From Emmonsiellopsis sp. PD_33 (taxonomy: Eukaryota > Ascomycota > Eurotiomycetes > Onygenales > Ajellomycetaceae): DNA of 19,856 bases. Positions 8,808-19,141 of the stretch are shown piece after piece. Below the pieces are notes generated by a model that was not told where the DNA came from, made no database searches, and saw nothing but the letters and a program-made list of their open reading frames with translations. Position numbers and translations under genes: made by a program. The number at the start of each line of letters is the position of its first letter. Position 1 is the first letter of the stretch. The stretch lies in assembly GCA_032988165.1 (NCBI GenBank), contig JANTQF010000497.1, positions 1-19,856 on the forward strand, read 5' to 3'.

Positions 8808-10663
8808 TCAATGCTCCTCGTCCGTCCACGGCAAACTAAATGTCCCCACCCAATCTTCAACCTCCTGTCTCAAAGTTACAATCTCCGGAATCTCCTCGCC
8901 CTCACCCAGGAACTCCAAGAATGCATTTACACTAGCAGGATTCTTCCGTCTCTTCGCCTCTGCCGCGGCCCTGGCGGTCTTATCTAGCTTCTGCGTAATA
9001 GTCACTGAGCGGTCGACGATGTCGGCCACACGGACAAAGTCCTCAGGCTGGAAGCCGCGGGACGTCATTGCGGGAGTTCCGATTCTCAGACCACCAGGCT
9101 TCATTGCAGACTTATCTCCAGGCACAGTGTTCTTGTTACTGGCCACGCCGCAGAGCTCGAGCACGCGCTCAACGCGGGCGCCGTCAACGCCGCGGTTCTT
9201 CAGGTCGACGAGTACGAGGTGGTTATCCGTGCCGCCGGAGACGATGTTGTAGCCCAGGCCACCGCTGTTGGTGGGTTTGCCCAGTCTATCGGCGAGGGCT
9301 TGGGCGTTTTCGAGGACGGTCTTTTGGTAGATTTTGAAATCTTCAGTCATGGTTTGGCCCAACGCAACTGCAAGCGCAGTGATGGTGTGGTTGTGAGGTC
9401 CACCCTGGTGGCCAGGGAAAACGGATGCGTTGATTGGGTTCTCGAGGTTGTACATTACTGGATTACCCTTGGCATCAGTGTGACGGACACCCTTTCGGAA
9501 GAAAATCATGGCACCGCGGGGTCCTCGTAGGGATTTATGAGTGGTGGTTGTAACAACATCAGATTGTGCGAAGGGAGATGGGATAACGCCGGCCGCGACC
9601 AGTCCGGAGATGTGGGCCATGTCACTAAGAAGGTATGCTCCAATGCTGTCCGCAATCTTTCGCATGCGGGGATAATCAATGAGTCTGCTATATGCGGATG
9701 TGCCAGCGACAATGATCTTTGGTCTGTAAAGAAGGGCCAGTTCCTGCAGTTTATCATAGTCAATGAGGCCCGTCGATTCGTCCAGACGATATGGAAGGGT
9801 TTCAAAATATTTCGAGACCGCAGAGATCTTCTTGGTGGGAGTCTGATATCCATGGGAAAGGTGGCCACCGTGGGGAAGGTCCAATCCCATGATCCGGTCA
9901 TGGGTATTGAGGAGGGCAGAATAGGCGTAAAGATTTGCAGGGGATCCAGAAAGGGCTATAGGAAAAAAATAATTAGTTTATGGTTGCATTCGGGGACTCC
10001 GAGGGGACGTACGCTGCACGTTGACACCCCACTCCTCCTCGCTGAGACCGAAGGCTTTCAGAGCACGCTGCTGGCATAATCTCTCAGCCTGGTCGATGAA
10101 CTCATTACCACCGTAGTACCGCGCTCCGGGATAACCCTCCGAGTATTTATCTAAAGAAGCCCTGGTTAGATGGTATAGGAGAACAGGATTCAAATAGTAA
10201 AGGGCTGGACGAACTCTGCATAACACTCCCCAGGGCATCGAGGACTGCTTGTGAGGTGAAGTTCTCAGAGGGGATGAGGTTGATGAAATGCTTCTGCCGT
10301 CTTTTCTCCTACTATAATATCAGCCAAAGATGCCCCCTTGCAGAACCCATGCGGGGGACATGCGAACCTGCTGGAGGATATTGTAGACAGCGGGGTCGGC
10401 ATCTTGGAGCTTCTCAGAGAGGATCTAGAAACGGGAATGGATTAATTAACACATAGACAGTAGATTGTAGTTATGGTAGCACGCACTTTCTGATGGCCAT
10501 CTGAGTGGACAGACGAGACGTTCCGGCATTGAATGGGCAGCAATCTAGCGGGATGACTCCGCTGCAGGCGAGGAAGCAGAGGAGCTCTGGAGGAGCTTCC
10601 AGCAAGCGGGAGCAGCCTGGCGGCGCGTCTGGCGCAGGTATTCAGCGACATTGGCAGCGGCAT
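8808..10663 (-). CDS. SHM1: Serine hydroxymethyltransferase, mitochondrial
   Basis: Exons on the minus strand are 10663-10487, 10424-10368, 10308-10215, 10150-10013 and 9955-8808 (537 residues). The four introns are 57-64 nt, and all junctions keep frame and restore family motifs (QQ/EKRRQKHF, VMQ/NKYSEGYPGARYY, NVQ/PLSGSPANLYAY). The enzyme is PLP-dependent and interconverts serine plus tetrahydrofolate with glycine plus methylene-tetrahydrofolate. The cofactor lysine is K296 in TTTTHKSLRGPRG, D267 in SDMAH contacts the pyridine ring, and R446 in GGLRIGTPAM should bind the substrate carboxylate. The first 50 or so residues are rich in Arg, Leu, Ser and Ala with almost no acidic residues, a mitochondrial presequence absent from the cytosolic isozyme. 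The start is the first in-frame ATG (10663); a second at 10651 is possible. The symbol is by analogy with yeast mitochondrial SHM1. Confidence 0.95.
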
Positions 10664-10723
10664 GCAGTAGAGCGACAAACTGAATAGGCTATCCCCTGCT
10701 TTCGCCCGCGCAAAGTCTGGTCA

Positions 10724-10728
10724 ATTGG
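10724..10728 (-). promoter_or_regulatory. CCAAT box in the SHMT promoter
   Basis: ATTGG on the plus strand is CCAAT read toward SHMT, about 60 bp upstream of its start codon. It is a common binding site for the fungal Hap/CBC complex. Motif match and position only. Confidence 0.4.
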
Positions 10729-10788
10729 CGAGCGGAGATGGGATGAGGTCTGATGTTTACTTATCGACGAGCGACGGCGGAGGGCGGA

Positions 10789-10794
10789 CACGTG
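10789..10794 (-). promoter_or_regulatory. CACGTG E-box in the SHMT upstream region
   Basis: Read toward SHMT it is ATCACGTG, matching the Cbf1-type bHLH core, about 125 bp upstream of the start codon. In yeast such sites serve sulfur-amino-acid and one-carbon genes; a role here is inference. Confidence 0.35.
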
Positions 10795-10918
10795 ATGTCG
10801 GCCGAGTCCCGATCCGGGCAAGTTTTCCGAGGGAAATTGCAGCCGGGCGGGCGGGAACGGCGGCCGGCGTTTCTGTTGTTCCGCAATCTTTGCCGACACC
10901 GCCTTTCTCGTCTCCGAG

Positions 10919-11125
10919 TCTCTTTCTCCTCCTTCTTCTCCTTTCTTCCTCACACAACTAAAATCCAATATGACGAGATGGCTTGTTTTCTGCTTCAGCT
11001 CTCGCATGGCCCGGCCATTGCTGGGTCTCTGCGGGCGATGCGGACATGTTCTGGGTCCTCCTCACCATCCTTTCAAGGGCAATCTGACCTCATCTGATTG
11101 GAATGTTGTGTTCTTCTCATTGTGA
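10919..11125 (+). other. Pyrimidine tract followed by a 51-codon ATG frame, possible divergent transcript
   Basis: A 33-nt all-pyrimidine tract (10919-10951) is followed 18 nt later by ATG 10970, opening a 51-residue frame to TGA 11123-11125. This arrangement is typical of fungal core promoters and start codons and points away from SHMT. The peptide has a hydrophobic start (MTRWLVFCF) but no recognisable family. It may be a small gene, a leader frame or a noncoding transcript; no longer coding continuation was found. Confidence 0.25.
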
Positions 11126-12198
11126 TCGGAGGCGCGACCCCCGACCCTTTTCGTCTGACGTTATTGTGACCCCTGGTTCTGTTGTTGCTGGCTATGCGGC
11201 CGACTGAGGTCTCGCGATAATAATGCTCGACTGCTTAATGGCGTCCTGGAACCCTTGCTCTCGCGACTGGCGCTGCATGATTCACCTGCCTAAACCCGCA
11301 TTTCGACTCTTCGAAGCTGTTATCCTTCGCTCTCTAACACACATATTCCCGTGCTATTGCACCTGTTGACATCTCACATTGGACACGGAGACAGCTGGAT
11401 ATTGCTGGCTTCCATTTCTTGACCTATCCCAGACAGATGTCGATTGTCGAGGGCCTCCCAACAAACAAAGTAGGGGAAACCCCACGCCAATTTTACCATC
11501 AAATGAAACCATCCCTCTGCCGTGTAATCTCTCGAGTCCCTGCGTCAACGGTTGATATACGTGCGTGCCTTGCTGAAGCTGCTGTGTAGCGCAGCATCGC
11601 GTCACCTATCCCAAAAAAACAAAAAGCCAACCTCTGATTATATTCCCGACACCAAGCAAAGGAAGCCTCTTCTCAAATTATGTATCCGAAACCTGCAAGT
11701 CATCGCGGCTACCTACATGAACATGTAATTACTTCTATACACACCACATAACAGTGAAATGGAATGATCCCCTTCTCCTTCATCCTTTCTTATCATTACC
11801 CACTGAAGCTGATAGGAACTAAACCACTGTCGTCTGTGCCTGGACCTCCATGGGCCATCCATTTAAAATACAGAGAGAGCTCCGCTCACTATCAAAATCT
11901 AGCCGCGTGGTGGATTTCTCCTTCTCCTACCATACCAGAAATACCTCAACCTGCCTTCCCCACACGGCCCCTCTCCCCCCGGCCTGTATGCCAATGTAAA
12001 AACCGCTGTACCAGGAAATAATAATAAACATGCCGTTGACAACTTGGACAGGACCAGGAACATGAGCCTATAATAGAGTTGGGGAGGTGAAGTACAAAGT
12101 TATTAGATTGTTAATGTATGCTACATAGTAAACTCAACAAATTAACATGAATCATTCCTGCATACAGAGTAGCTAAGCAAGACAAGTAGAAAAAAGTG

Positions 12199-12229
12199 CC
12201 AGACCAGATCAGACCAGGCCAGACCAGAC
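12199..12229. repeat. Imperfect CAGACCAG repeats
   Basis: Three adjacent copies of CCAGACCAG/ATCAGACCAG-type units form a 31-nt purine/cytosine-rich low-complexity block. No coding frame is associated with it. Confidence 0.6.
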
Positions 12230-12581
12230 TCTCTGTCTCCTAACTTAAACCTGGCTTGTTATTAAGCACAAAATTTGAAACTGCAGAATACTAAACACCA
12301 ATCTATGTAGTTAGTTCTGCTATGTAAAATCAGCAGTTATGTATCAAGCAAGATATCGGGTAAGATAAGCTGCCTTTGTTTAGTGCTCTTGGAACTTATG
12401 TGCTGTGAGAGCTGACAGTGAGAGTCCATATGTGCACTCTGGAGGACAAAACCCCCCCTCACCTAAAAAAAGCAACCATAATTTACCCCGAACAAGCTGA
12501 GGGAGCCAGCCAGCCAGTCAGCAGCCAGCAGTTCCTGGCATTAGCCAGGGACAGGCCCCAAGCGCACACTTTTTAAATACA

Positions 12582-12610
12582 GCCAGTGCCAGTGCCAGTG
12601 CCAGTGCCAG
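12582..12610. repeat. GCCAGT hexanucleotide microsatellite
   Basis: About 4.8 perfect tandem copies of GCCAGT, followed 18 nt later by four ACAAG/ACAGG-like pentamers (12629-12648). Both are noncoding. Confidence 0.85.
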
Positions 12611-13394
12611 GCTTTGGTTTTATTAATTACAAGACAAGACAAGACAGGGAAGCTATTGAAGATGTGGCCAGCGCAGTTCCATGGGATGAGAATAACTCAT
12701 CATTGTTTTGTTGTCTGGGATGAATGCAATGCAATGGAATAGATTTAAGTTAGAAGAAGGTTCCTGAAGAGGATGAAGAGATCTGCTCCACATGAAGGGT
12801 ATTTATTTCTCTTGACAAAGTCAGGGCACATTGAGTCAGGAAACGAAGACAATGGACGGATGCAGGAGATGGATGATGCAGGCGGCGTCTGGATCCCAAC
12901 TGGCAACTGGGCACAAGTTACAACTCTGGAGTTAGTTTTATGTGCTAATGACACCAGATCAACCAGCAGTCAATCGATGGATCAGCAGGGTGAGGTGGGT
13001 TGGGCTTTCTCTTTTCCATCACCATGTCAGTGGGTGTTGGGATGCTCGTTTTTGAGGAACTTTGATCATCATCGGTTGTTGTCAATAGGGAGGAGTGGGT
13101 GGGATGATCGTGGGCGAGTCCACTGTCCACGTCAGCCAGTTGGACGGGAATCGTGGAACCAACCAACTGAAGAGACGGGACGGGAGGGGATGTGCTTTGG
13201 GATTCTGTATGTTTTGTCTGTCCAAGCAGTGAGTTGGTGGATGGTCCACGGCTGTTTGTTCTGCTGGTTGTCAGTTTGATGCTCTGATATCAATATCAAG
13301 TCATGCTGGTATCAATGTATCAATACGATACACGCCGTACCAGCGATACCAGGATGTGCAGCAACGGAAATTACAGCCGCCAGCGACGCTGCTG

Positions 13395-13510
13395 ATTGGC
13401 TGGGCGGGGGCTGTGTATCCGCCCTGTCTTGTAAAATACGCCGGGAGATTGGCCAAGACCGCGTAATCAAAGCGTGACAGGGGGAAACACAGGCACAGAC
13501 GGCCCACGTG
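13395..13510 (+). promoter_or_regulatory. Upstream promoter elements of the GPI-protein gene
   Basis: Two inverted CCAAT boxes (ATTGG at 13395-13399 and 13448-13452) and an E-box CACGTG (13505-13510) lie 400-510 bp before the start codon. These are motif matches in the expected region; no expression evidence. Confidence 0.35.
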
Positions 13511-13704
13511 TGGTGGCAGTAGCGCCGCCCCGCTGAAACGAAACGCCCGTGCCCGCCGGAACAAAGAACGCGGGCTTACTGCCACGGCCCCCGTGCCCGG
13601 CCCCCTAACGCCACCGCCCAGCGCGCAGCCGTCGATACGGCGCCGTACCATACCGCCGTCGTGCCCCTTTCCAGCGCTTTATCTCGACTTCGCATCCTGT
13701 TTTG

Positions 13705-13739
13705 TTTTCCTTCTCTCCTCCTCTTCTTCTTCTCTCCTC
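13705..13739 (+). promoter_or_regulatory. Pyrimidine-rich core promoter tract of the GPI-protein gene
   Basis: A 35-nt run of only C and T ends 166 bp before ATG 13906. Such CT tracts commonly lie just upstream of transcription starts of highly expressed genes in filamentous fungi. Confidence 0.5.
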
Positions 13740-13905
13740 GCCCACCACCCACCACGCTCCTTTGCATCCCAACACTCCCTTGCGGTTTCTGACCGAGTCC
13801 ATTCGTTTTTACACCCCCCTGCGACCTACGTCTCGCCCTCTCGCCGTTTTTCGAAACACATCTATCCGCTAGATCCTTAATATCTGCCCCATACCCACCG
13901 CCATC

Positions 13906-14812
13906 ATGCGTTTCGCCGTCGCCTCCACCGCCCTGCTCATCGCCAGCGCTGCTGCGTCGTATGCTCCCGAGCCCAAGCCAAGCGAGGACTGCACCACCGA
14001 GACCTCGGCCGCTGCTGTCACTCCCACCTACCCAGCGGAGACCACGGCCTACCCCATCGAGACTCCCTCGTCCGCTGAGCCCATCGAGCCTTCGTCCACC
14101 CCTTGCGACGAGTCCACCGCCGTGCCTGTCTACCCCTCCGAGACTCCCTCCTCTGCCGAGCCTGTCTATCCCACCCCCTCCTCCGCTGAGCCTGTCTATC
14201 CCTCCGAGACCCCGTCCGGCGAGTACCCAGCGACCACCCAGGTTGTCACCTCCTACACCACCTTCTGCCCCAGCGCCACCACCATCTCCCACGGCTCTGA
14301 GACCTACGTCGTGACCACTGTTAGTCTAGCCCCATTTCCCCTGCTAATTGGGCCATAAAACGGCCCCTGGGTTGCGATCGCGCGTTTCGTCGCATTTTTG
14401 TCGAATTGAGTTTGAACCAAAAACTAACCACAAAACCCAAAAATCAACAGCCCACCACCGTCACCTTCGGAGGCCCTGTCACCATCGTGAAGCCCATCTA
14501 CAGCTCCACCGTCACCATCTGCAACGACTGGTATGTTCCCCCCTTAAAATCCGCGCCAATCGCACCCCTCTACAGAGCGGGAGCTGCAATTCGCGCATTG
14601 GAAGAACCAACAAACTGACGTAACTCTTCAGCCCTGCCTCGACCGGTGGCTACTACCCCAGCAACCCCGTCTACCCCACCAACCCAGTCTACCCAACTGC
14701 CTCCTCTCCCGGCCCAGCCATCCCTACCTTCACCGGCGGTGCTCCCCGCACCGTTGTCGGTGCCGGTGCCGCCCTCGCTGGTCTCCTCGGCCTAGCCGCT
14801 TACCTCCTGTAA
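13906..14812 (+). CDS. GPI-anchored Ser/Thr/Pro-rich cell-wall protein
   Basis: Exons are 13906-14319, 14451-14530 and 14632-14812 (224 residues). The introns are 131 and 101 nt, with CTAAC and CTGAC before their acceptors. Residues 1-19 form a signal peptide (MRFAVASTALLIASAAAS). Residues 40-108 are a Pro/Ser/Thr/Tyr region with repeats around PSSAEPVYP and YPSETPS, likely heavily O-mannosylated. Residues 110-165 are a Thr/Val-rich module with TTFCPSATTISHGSETYVVTT, resembling modules of many fungal wall proteins, and C162-N-D-C165 completed across intron 2. The C-terminal TGGAPRT then VVGAGAALAGLLGLAAYLL is a GPI-attachment signal with the likely omega site near G200-A202. The mature protein should be linked to the membrane or covalently to wall glucan. 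No enzymatic motif is present. Five cysteines (29, 67, 121, 162, 165) are visible. Codon use is strongly C-ending, suggesting high expression. Confidence 0.88.
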
Positions 14813-15030
14813 GCGCCTGCACTAATTTGCCAGAGATCAGTTGTTTGAAGTCGATGCAGAGGATGGATATTGATACCAATCGAGTCGTTGCGCGTTTTGG
14901 ATGACTGAGTCGCGGGGACGGATGAGTGTTGTTGTGGGGGTGGAAGTGGGAGTCGAAGAAGGGAAAGAAAAGCCAGCACGGATTGCAAGAGAAGAAAAAA
15001 AACCCGTTGTATGTGTTTTTTTGTCAAAAA

Positions 15031-15050
15031 GCCATGCCATGCCATGCCAT
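15031..15050. repeat. GCCAT pentanucleotide repeat
   Basis: Four perfect tandem copies of GCCAT in the 3' flank of the GPI-protein gene. Confidence 0.85.
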
Positions 15051-16253
15051 GCTATATTATATTTCCTGTTAATATTGCGAAATCTGTAGCTAGTTTCTTT
15101 CTTTTCTCTTTTTCTTCATACTCCCGCGGGGGTTTCGGGCAAAAGCAACTGCCACTTACATAGACACACACCGCTATTTTCCTATGTATATTGATTTTAT
15201 TGTTGTTTGTTATATCTTTTCACTCTGATATGCTGCTTGTGACCCCTGTGGGATTTGATTGAACTGAAAGGAAACTAACTAGTTCTGCTACCTTTGATAT
15301 GGAAACACTTACAACGGATGATTTTTGCTGGTTTTCTTCTCTCTTCTTTTCATCTGATATGATCTGATGTGGGATGTGGTGTGGTATGATGTGGTCACTG
15401 TGGTGTTGATATATGGATGGATATCCCTTTGTACTGGCTTCTTTTTTTATTTTTTTGCCATTCTCTTCTTGTCTATTCTTCTTTTTCACATCTTTTTTTA
15501 TTACAGTGATGATTATTAACATGGCTTAAGAGGGAAGAGGAAGTTATAGGTTTCATATTATTCCTATATTGTTATATTTTATTATATTATGTTTCTGTTA
15601 TAATGGTATGTTTATATAGTTTAACCCTTTTCTCTTTCAATGGCAATTAAGTAAGTATTTATGAAACTTATTTGTTTATAATCACTCTACTTTTATATTT
15701 ATTATATATAGCTTTTTTTTATCATTCTAGTTCTCCTCTTCTTCTGTCTTCAGTGTAGAGTTGGTTTTCAGTCAGCTATCCAAGCTCAGATCTAGTCCAA
15801 GCAAGCCGCAAGAAGAGGCACCTTTATCCAACCCTGGGAGCTAGTGCAGGGGCTCTGAGTAAGCACTATTCTTGTTATATCTCTACATGGTTTTTTTTTT
15901 CTAATGAAATTGATTCTGTTTTTCTAATTCTTTGTCATACTACCTTTTCAGAAAGAATGCTTGGTCATATACTCTGCATGATAGAATAGGAGGTATCTCC
16001 TTACTTGACTATGAGATGGAGGGATGAATGACCTCAGGAGTGAGGAAATGGAATGCCATCCATCACCCAATCAAGCATGGGATCATATTATCTTGTTCTT
16101 TGAATATTCGCTAATATGGCACCTGAAAGTTTCCATCCATTGAACAAATGACAGGCAGTTTCATCCACCGTCAAAACTAAAGCATTCACCCGGTTAGACT
16201 AGACAAAAACGAAAGGACAGCCCGGGCTTCTCCTCGGACTTCCTATCCCGGAA

Positions 16254-16290
16254 GTTAGCCCTAACTGCCCTAGCCCTAGCCCTAACTCCC
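16254..16290. repeat. Telomere-like CCCTAA/CCCTAG cluster
   Basis: Within 37 nt there are two CCCTAACT and two CCCTAG units plus an overlapping GTTAGCC. The core is the complement of the fungal telomere unit TTAGGG, but it is degenerate and short. It may be a remnant interstitial telomere sequence or a binding site for Myb-type telobox factors. Confidence 0.5.
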
Positions 16291-17331
16291 CTCATAATTT
16301 CTTCCCCAGATCTTCCCCATCACCAACTCTCATCTCCATAAACAAGACTCCAACCACCACCGCCCACTGCGCCCAGTGCCCACCACAGCCGTTTCTCCTT
16401 CCAAGCCCCGTCTCCGCAGCCGACGACACGCCACATCCCGCCCTTCTCGCTGGGCGGAGGACGGGGCGGGTGGATGTACTACCCCGGCCCCAACTCCGAC
16501 TCTACGGGGCTTGGCCGGCGTTAAGCTTTGCCTCCATGGAGGACCTCTCCCTGCAACTTGCAAGCACGGCTGTTTGCTGGGCATTCTTGTTGGATGCTTG
16601 GTTCTTGTGGCGGCCATGGCGGGCTTGGGAGTTGACAGCCTCCGTCCGCCGTCAGAAACAGCAAGCTGGCTAAGCGATGTCTTTGGCCACGGCTAATGAC
16701 ACTGATGAGCTCCGGATATGATCATATGAGCTACGGAGTCCTTCGCTAGGCAGGTCGGGGAAACGAAGACACGAGGAACTACCTACCAGCCGAGCGGCGA
16801 CTGGCTGCTGAACTAGTTGATCAGAACATGATTTGCTCTCCGGCTAAAAAGGTCGGCAGCTACGGAGGACGGAGTCCTCGGTGACAGGGTGACAGGACAT
16901 TCTCCCACGACTTTCAACTCCTTGCTTGCGTCGGGTGAATTGCTCGGGCTGGGATCTGTGATGATTTCCGTGTCTGTCCCCATACAAACAAACAAGCAAC
17001 AACGGGGGCCCATCTGCTCTGTTTCGTGTGATGGGGTGGGGTGGTAATGGAATGAATATCATGCCCCATCCCGCTCCAGAGTTCCACATAGGCGAACATC
17101 ATATCCCGCTCCCCTCCAGCCCGCGACGGTCAAAGCCTATTCAACGAATTTGCCGCCGAGCAGGGGTTAATCATTCGCTGCTAATACCTTCTGAACCTCT
17201 AAGCTTAGCTAGCTCGTGGTGATTGGTGTTCTCCACATTCCTTCTCGCCGTCGTCCATGCTCCCCCCGCAGTTTGGCTTGCTTCCAAGCGACAAGGGATG
17301 GGATGTGGCCAGCAGTCGTGGACCCTGGTCG

Positions 17332-17337
17332 TATATA
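17332..17337 (+). promoter_or_regulatory. TATA box of the MFS transporter gene
   Basis: TATATA, extended as TATATATTTAATA, lies 234 bp before the start codon. A CT-rich stretch follows at about 17370-17400, and the downstream region has no upstream ATG before 17571, consistent with a core promoter and 5' UTR. Confidence 0.5.
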
Positions 17338-17570
17338 TTTAATAACAGGCCCGTGTAGCCGGGAGGTTCTTCGTCTTCCTCTTTTTATTCCTGGCTCCCT
17401 GCTCTGAGCTTGCTTTCGGTCTGTGTCGCCCTTTACCAGCTTGTTTCCCCCGTGAACTCAAGCCCCAGCCCCTTTGAGGGCGAAGCTGCTGTCTATATCT
17501 GAGCTGCCGCAGAGAGAGGACGGGAGAGAATCAAACTATAGAATAAAATAGAGAGGGGAAATCCATCAAC

Positions 17571-19136
17571 ATGGAGACCCAGGATACCGGGGTCAAGACG
17601 GGCGACGTCCCTGAGAGGCTCGACCACCTCACCCAGCTCACGCCGGAGGAAAAGGTGCTGGAGAAGAAGCTGCGCAGGAAGATCGACTCGCTGATTATGC
17701 CCATGGTCATCGTTGTATATCTGATGAACTACATCGACCGGTTTGTTCAACCCCCCTCCTTTTCATGCGTACAGTATACTAACCCGCTATGCAGGAACAA
17801 CTACGCAGCAGCCCGCCTCCAAGGGCTCGAAGCAGACCTCAAGCTCACCCCACAGCAATACCAAACAGGTCTCTCCATCCTCTTCGTGGCCTACATCCTC
17901 ATGCAGGTCCCCTCCAACCTGCTCCTAAACTACGTCGGCCGCCCCTCTCTCTACCTAGGCTTCTTCACCACAGCCTGGGGTCTCGTCTCGGCCCTGACCT
18001 GCCTAGTAACAACCTACGGCCAAATAGTCGCATGCCGCTTCCTCCTCGGCCTCGTCGAAGCCCCCTTCTTCGCTGGCGTCCTCTTCTACCTCTCAAAATG
18101 GTACACAAAGGAAGAACTCTCCCTACGCATGTCAATCTTCTACTCTGGCTCTCTCATCTCCGGCGCCTTCGGCAACCTCATCGCCGCAGGCATCCTCAGC
18201 GGCCTCAACGGCGCCCGCGGCCTCTCCCCCTGGCAATGGCTCTACATCATCGAGGGCGCCATCACCTGCACAATCGGGCTGATCGTCAGCTTCGCCCTCC
18301 CGGACTTCCCAGACACCTGGCGCCTGCTGGATCCCGAACTCAAACGCGTCGCCACCAGACGCCTCGCCATCGAAGCCGCCGAAGCCGACGTCGACGTTGG
18401 CGGCGGCATGTCCCAAATAACCGGCCTCAAGCTCGCCATGACGGACCCAAAAACCTACGTCCTCGCCATCGCCTACATGTCCATCACCGGCGCAAGCGGG
18501 TTCCAAAACTTCTTCCCAACCCTAACCCGCACCCTCGGCTACAACGACACCATCTCCCTCCTCCTCGTCGCGCCCCCTTACATCTTCATGGTCGCCTACT
18601 CCATGTTCCACAGCTTCATGTCCGACCGCCTGGGCAAACGCTTCTGGTTCTTCATCTACCCGATCCCCATCAGCCTAATCGGCTTCATAATCTTCATGAC
18701 AACCGACAAATTCGGCCCGAAGTACTTCTCCCTCTTCCTCATGAACTTCGTCTTCGCAATGATGGGCACCTGCTACGGGTGGATCGCCAACGCCATCCCC
18801 CGCCCGCCCGCCAAGCGCGCGGCCGCGTACGCCTTCATAAACTCCATCGGCAACTCGGCCAGTATCTGGACCCCGTATACGTACCGTGACGGCGACAAGC
18901 CGTACTACCGCCTCGCGCTGGGCGTGTGTATTGCGCTGCAGATTCTGGCTGGGTTGATGGCGTGTATTATGTATTGGTATTTGAATAGGCAGAATAAGGC
19001 GCTGGAGAGGCTGGAGAGCGTTGAGACGAGGCTGACGCCGAAGGAGATGAGGAAGTTGGAGCGCACGGCGGAGATTGAGGGGGTGACGGTTGAGGAGGCC
19101 AGGGTGTTGCAGTTGGGTTTTAGGTATATGATTTAG
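17571..19136 (+). CDS. Major facilitator transporter, anion:cation symporter family (Dal5/Tna1-like)
   Basis: Exons are 17571-17740 and 17795-19136 (503 residues). The 54-nt intron has GTTTGT, ACTAAC and TGCAG, and its removal restores YIDRNNYAAARLQGLEADL, the signature at the end of the first membrane helix in this group. About twelve hydrophobic helices follow. NYVGRPSLYLG (loop 2-3) is the MFS motif A equivalent, FLLGLVEAPFFAGVLFYLSKWY is the typical helix 4-5 region, and a central loop (about 250-285) precedes the second half. The cytosolic tail has ETRLTPKEMRKLERTAEIEGVTVEEAR, seen in Tna1-like members. Relatives carry nicotinate, allantoate, pantothenate, biotin or similar anions across the plasma membrane with protons; the exact substrate cannot be told. 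The start has a good context (ATCAACATGG). The last 60 codons use G/T-ending codons, unlike the C-rich body. Confidence 0.9.
   Translation: METQDTGVKTGDVPERLDHLTQLTPEEKVLEKKLRRKIDSLIMPMVIVVYLMNYIDRFVQPPSFSCVQYTNPLCRNNYAAARLQGLEADLKLTPQQYQTGLSILFVAYILMQVPSNLLLNYVGRPSLYLGFFTTAWGLVSALTCLVTTYGQIVACRFLLGLVEAPFFAGVLFYLSKWYTKEELSLRMSIFYSGSLISGAFGNLIAAGILSGLNGARGLSPWQWLYIIEGAITCTIGLIVSFALPDFPDTWRLLDPELKRVATRRLAIEAAEADVDVGGGMSQITGLKLAMTDPKTYVLAIAYMSITGASGFQNFFPTLTRTLGYNDTISLLLVAPPYIFMVAYSMFHSFMSDRLGKRFWFFIYPIPISLIGFIIFMTTDKFGPKYFSLFLMNFVFAMMGTCYGWIANAIPRPPAKRAAAYAFINSIGNSASIWTPYTYRDGDKPYYRLALGVCIALQILAGLMACIMYWYLNRQNKALERLESVETRLTPKEMRKLERTAEIEGVTVEEARVLQLGFRYMI
17741..17794 (+). other. Stop-free, 3n-length intron of the MFS gene
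   Basis: The 54 nt carry good splice signals but have no in-frame stop. Retention would add 18 residues right after the conserved YIDR of helix 1. The match of the spliced product to the family makes splicing the default. Confidence 0.85.
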
Positions 19137-19141
19137 GTTTT

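Larger units (their letters stand above)
11126..13394. other. Long intergenic region without a convincing gene
   Basis: About 2.3 kb. The open frames are short, of unnatural composition and without family motifs. It includes low-complexity segments: CAGACC-like repeats (12199-12229), CAGCCAG-like repeats (about 12505-12533), the CCAGTG microsatellite (12582-12610) and ACAAG copies (12629-12648). The last few hundred bases probably belong to the promoter of the GPI-protein gene. Confidence 0.5.
14813..17331. other. Long intergenic region, mostly AT-rich, no convincing gene
   Basis: About 2.5 kb. The first part is the 3' flank of the GPI-protein gene, followed by a very AT-rich block (about 15520-15740) and then a more GC-rich block (16200-17330) that includes the telomere-like cluster. 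The frames at 16330-16696 on both strands overlap each other, lack proper starts or family motifs, and are not called. No tRNA or transposon ends were seen. Confidence 0.5.

Noticed and set aside
12773..13279. 168-codon plus-strand frame
   Set aside because: Has an ATG, but Trp-rich unnatural composition, no domain, repeat-like context and no promoter features; probably chance.
16330..16696. Overlapping frames of 95 (-) and 106 (+) codons
   Set aside because: They mirror each other; the plus frame has a membrane-like segment but no ATG start until its end, and neither resembles a known family.
17789..18889. 366-codon frame inside the MFS gene
   Set aside because: Arg/Pro/His-rich +1 shadow of the C-rich transporter coding sequence.
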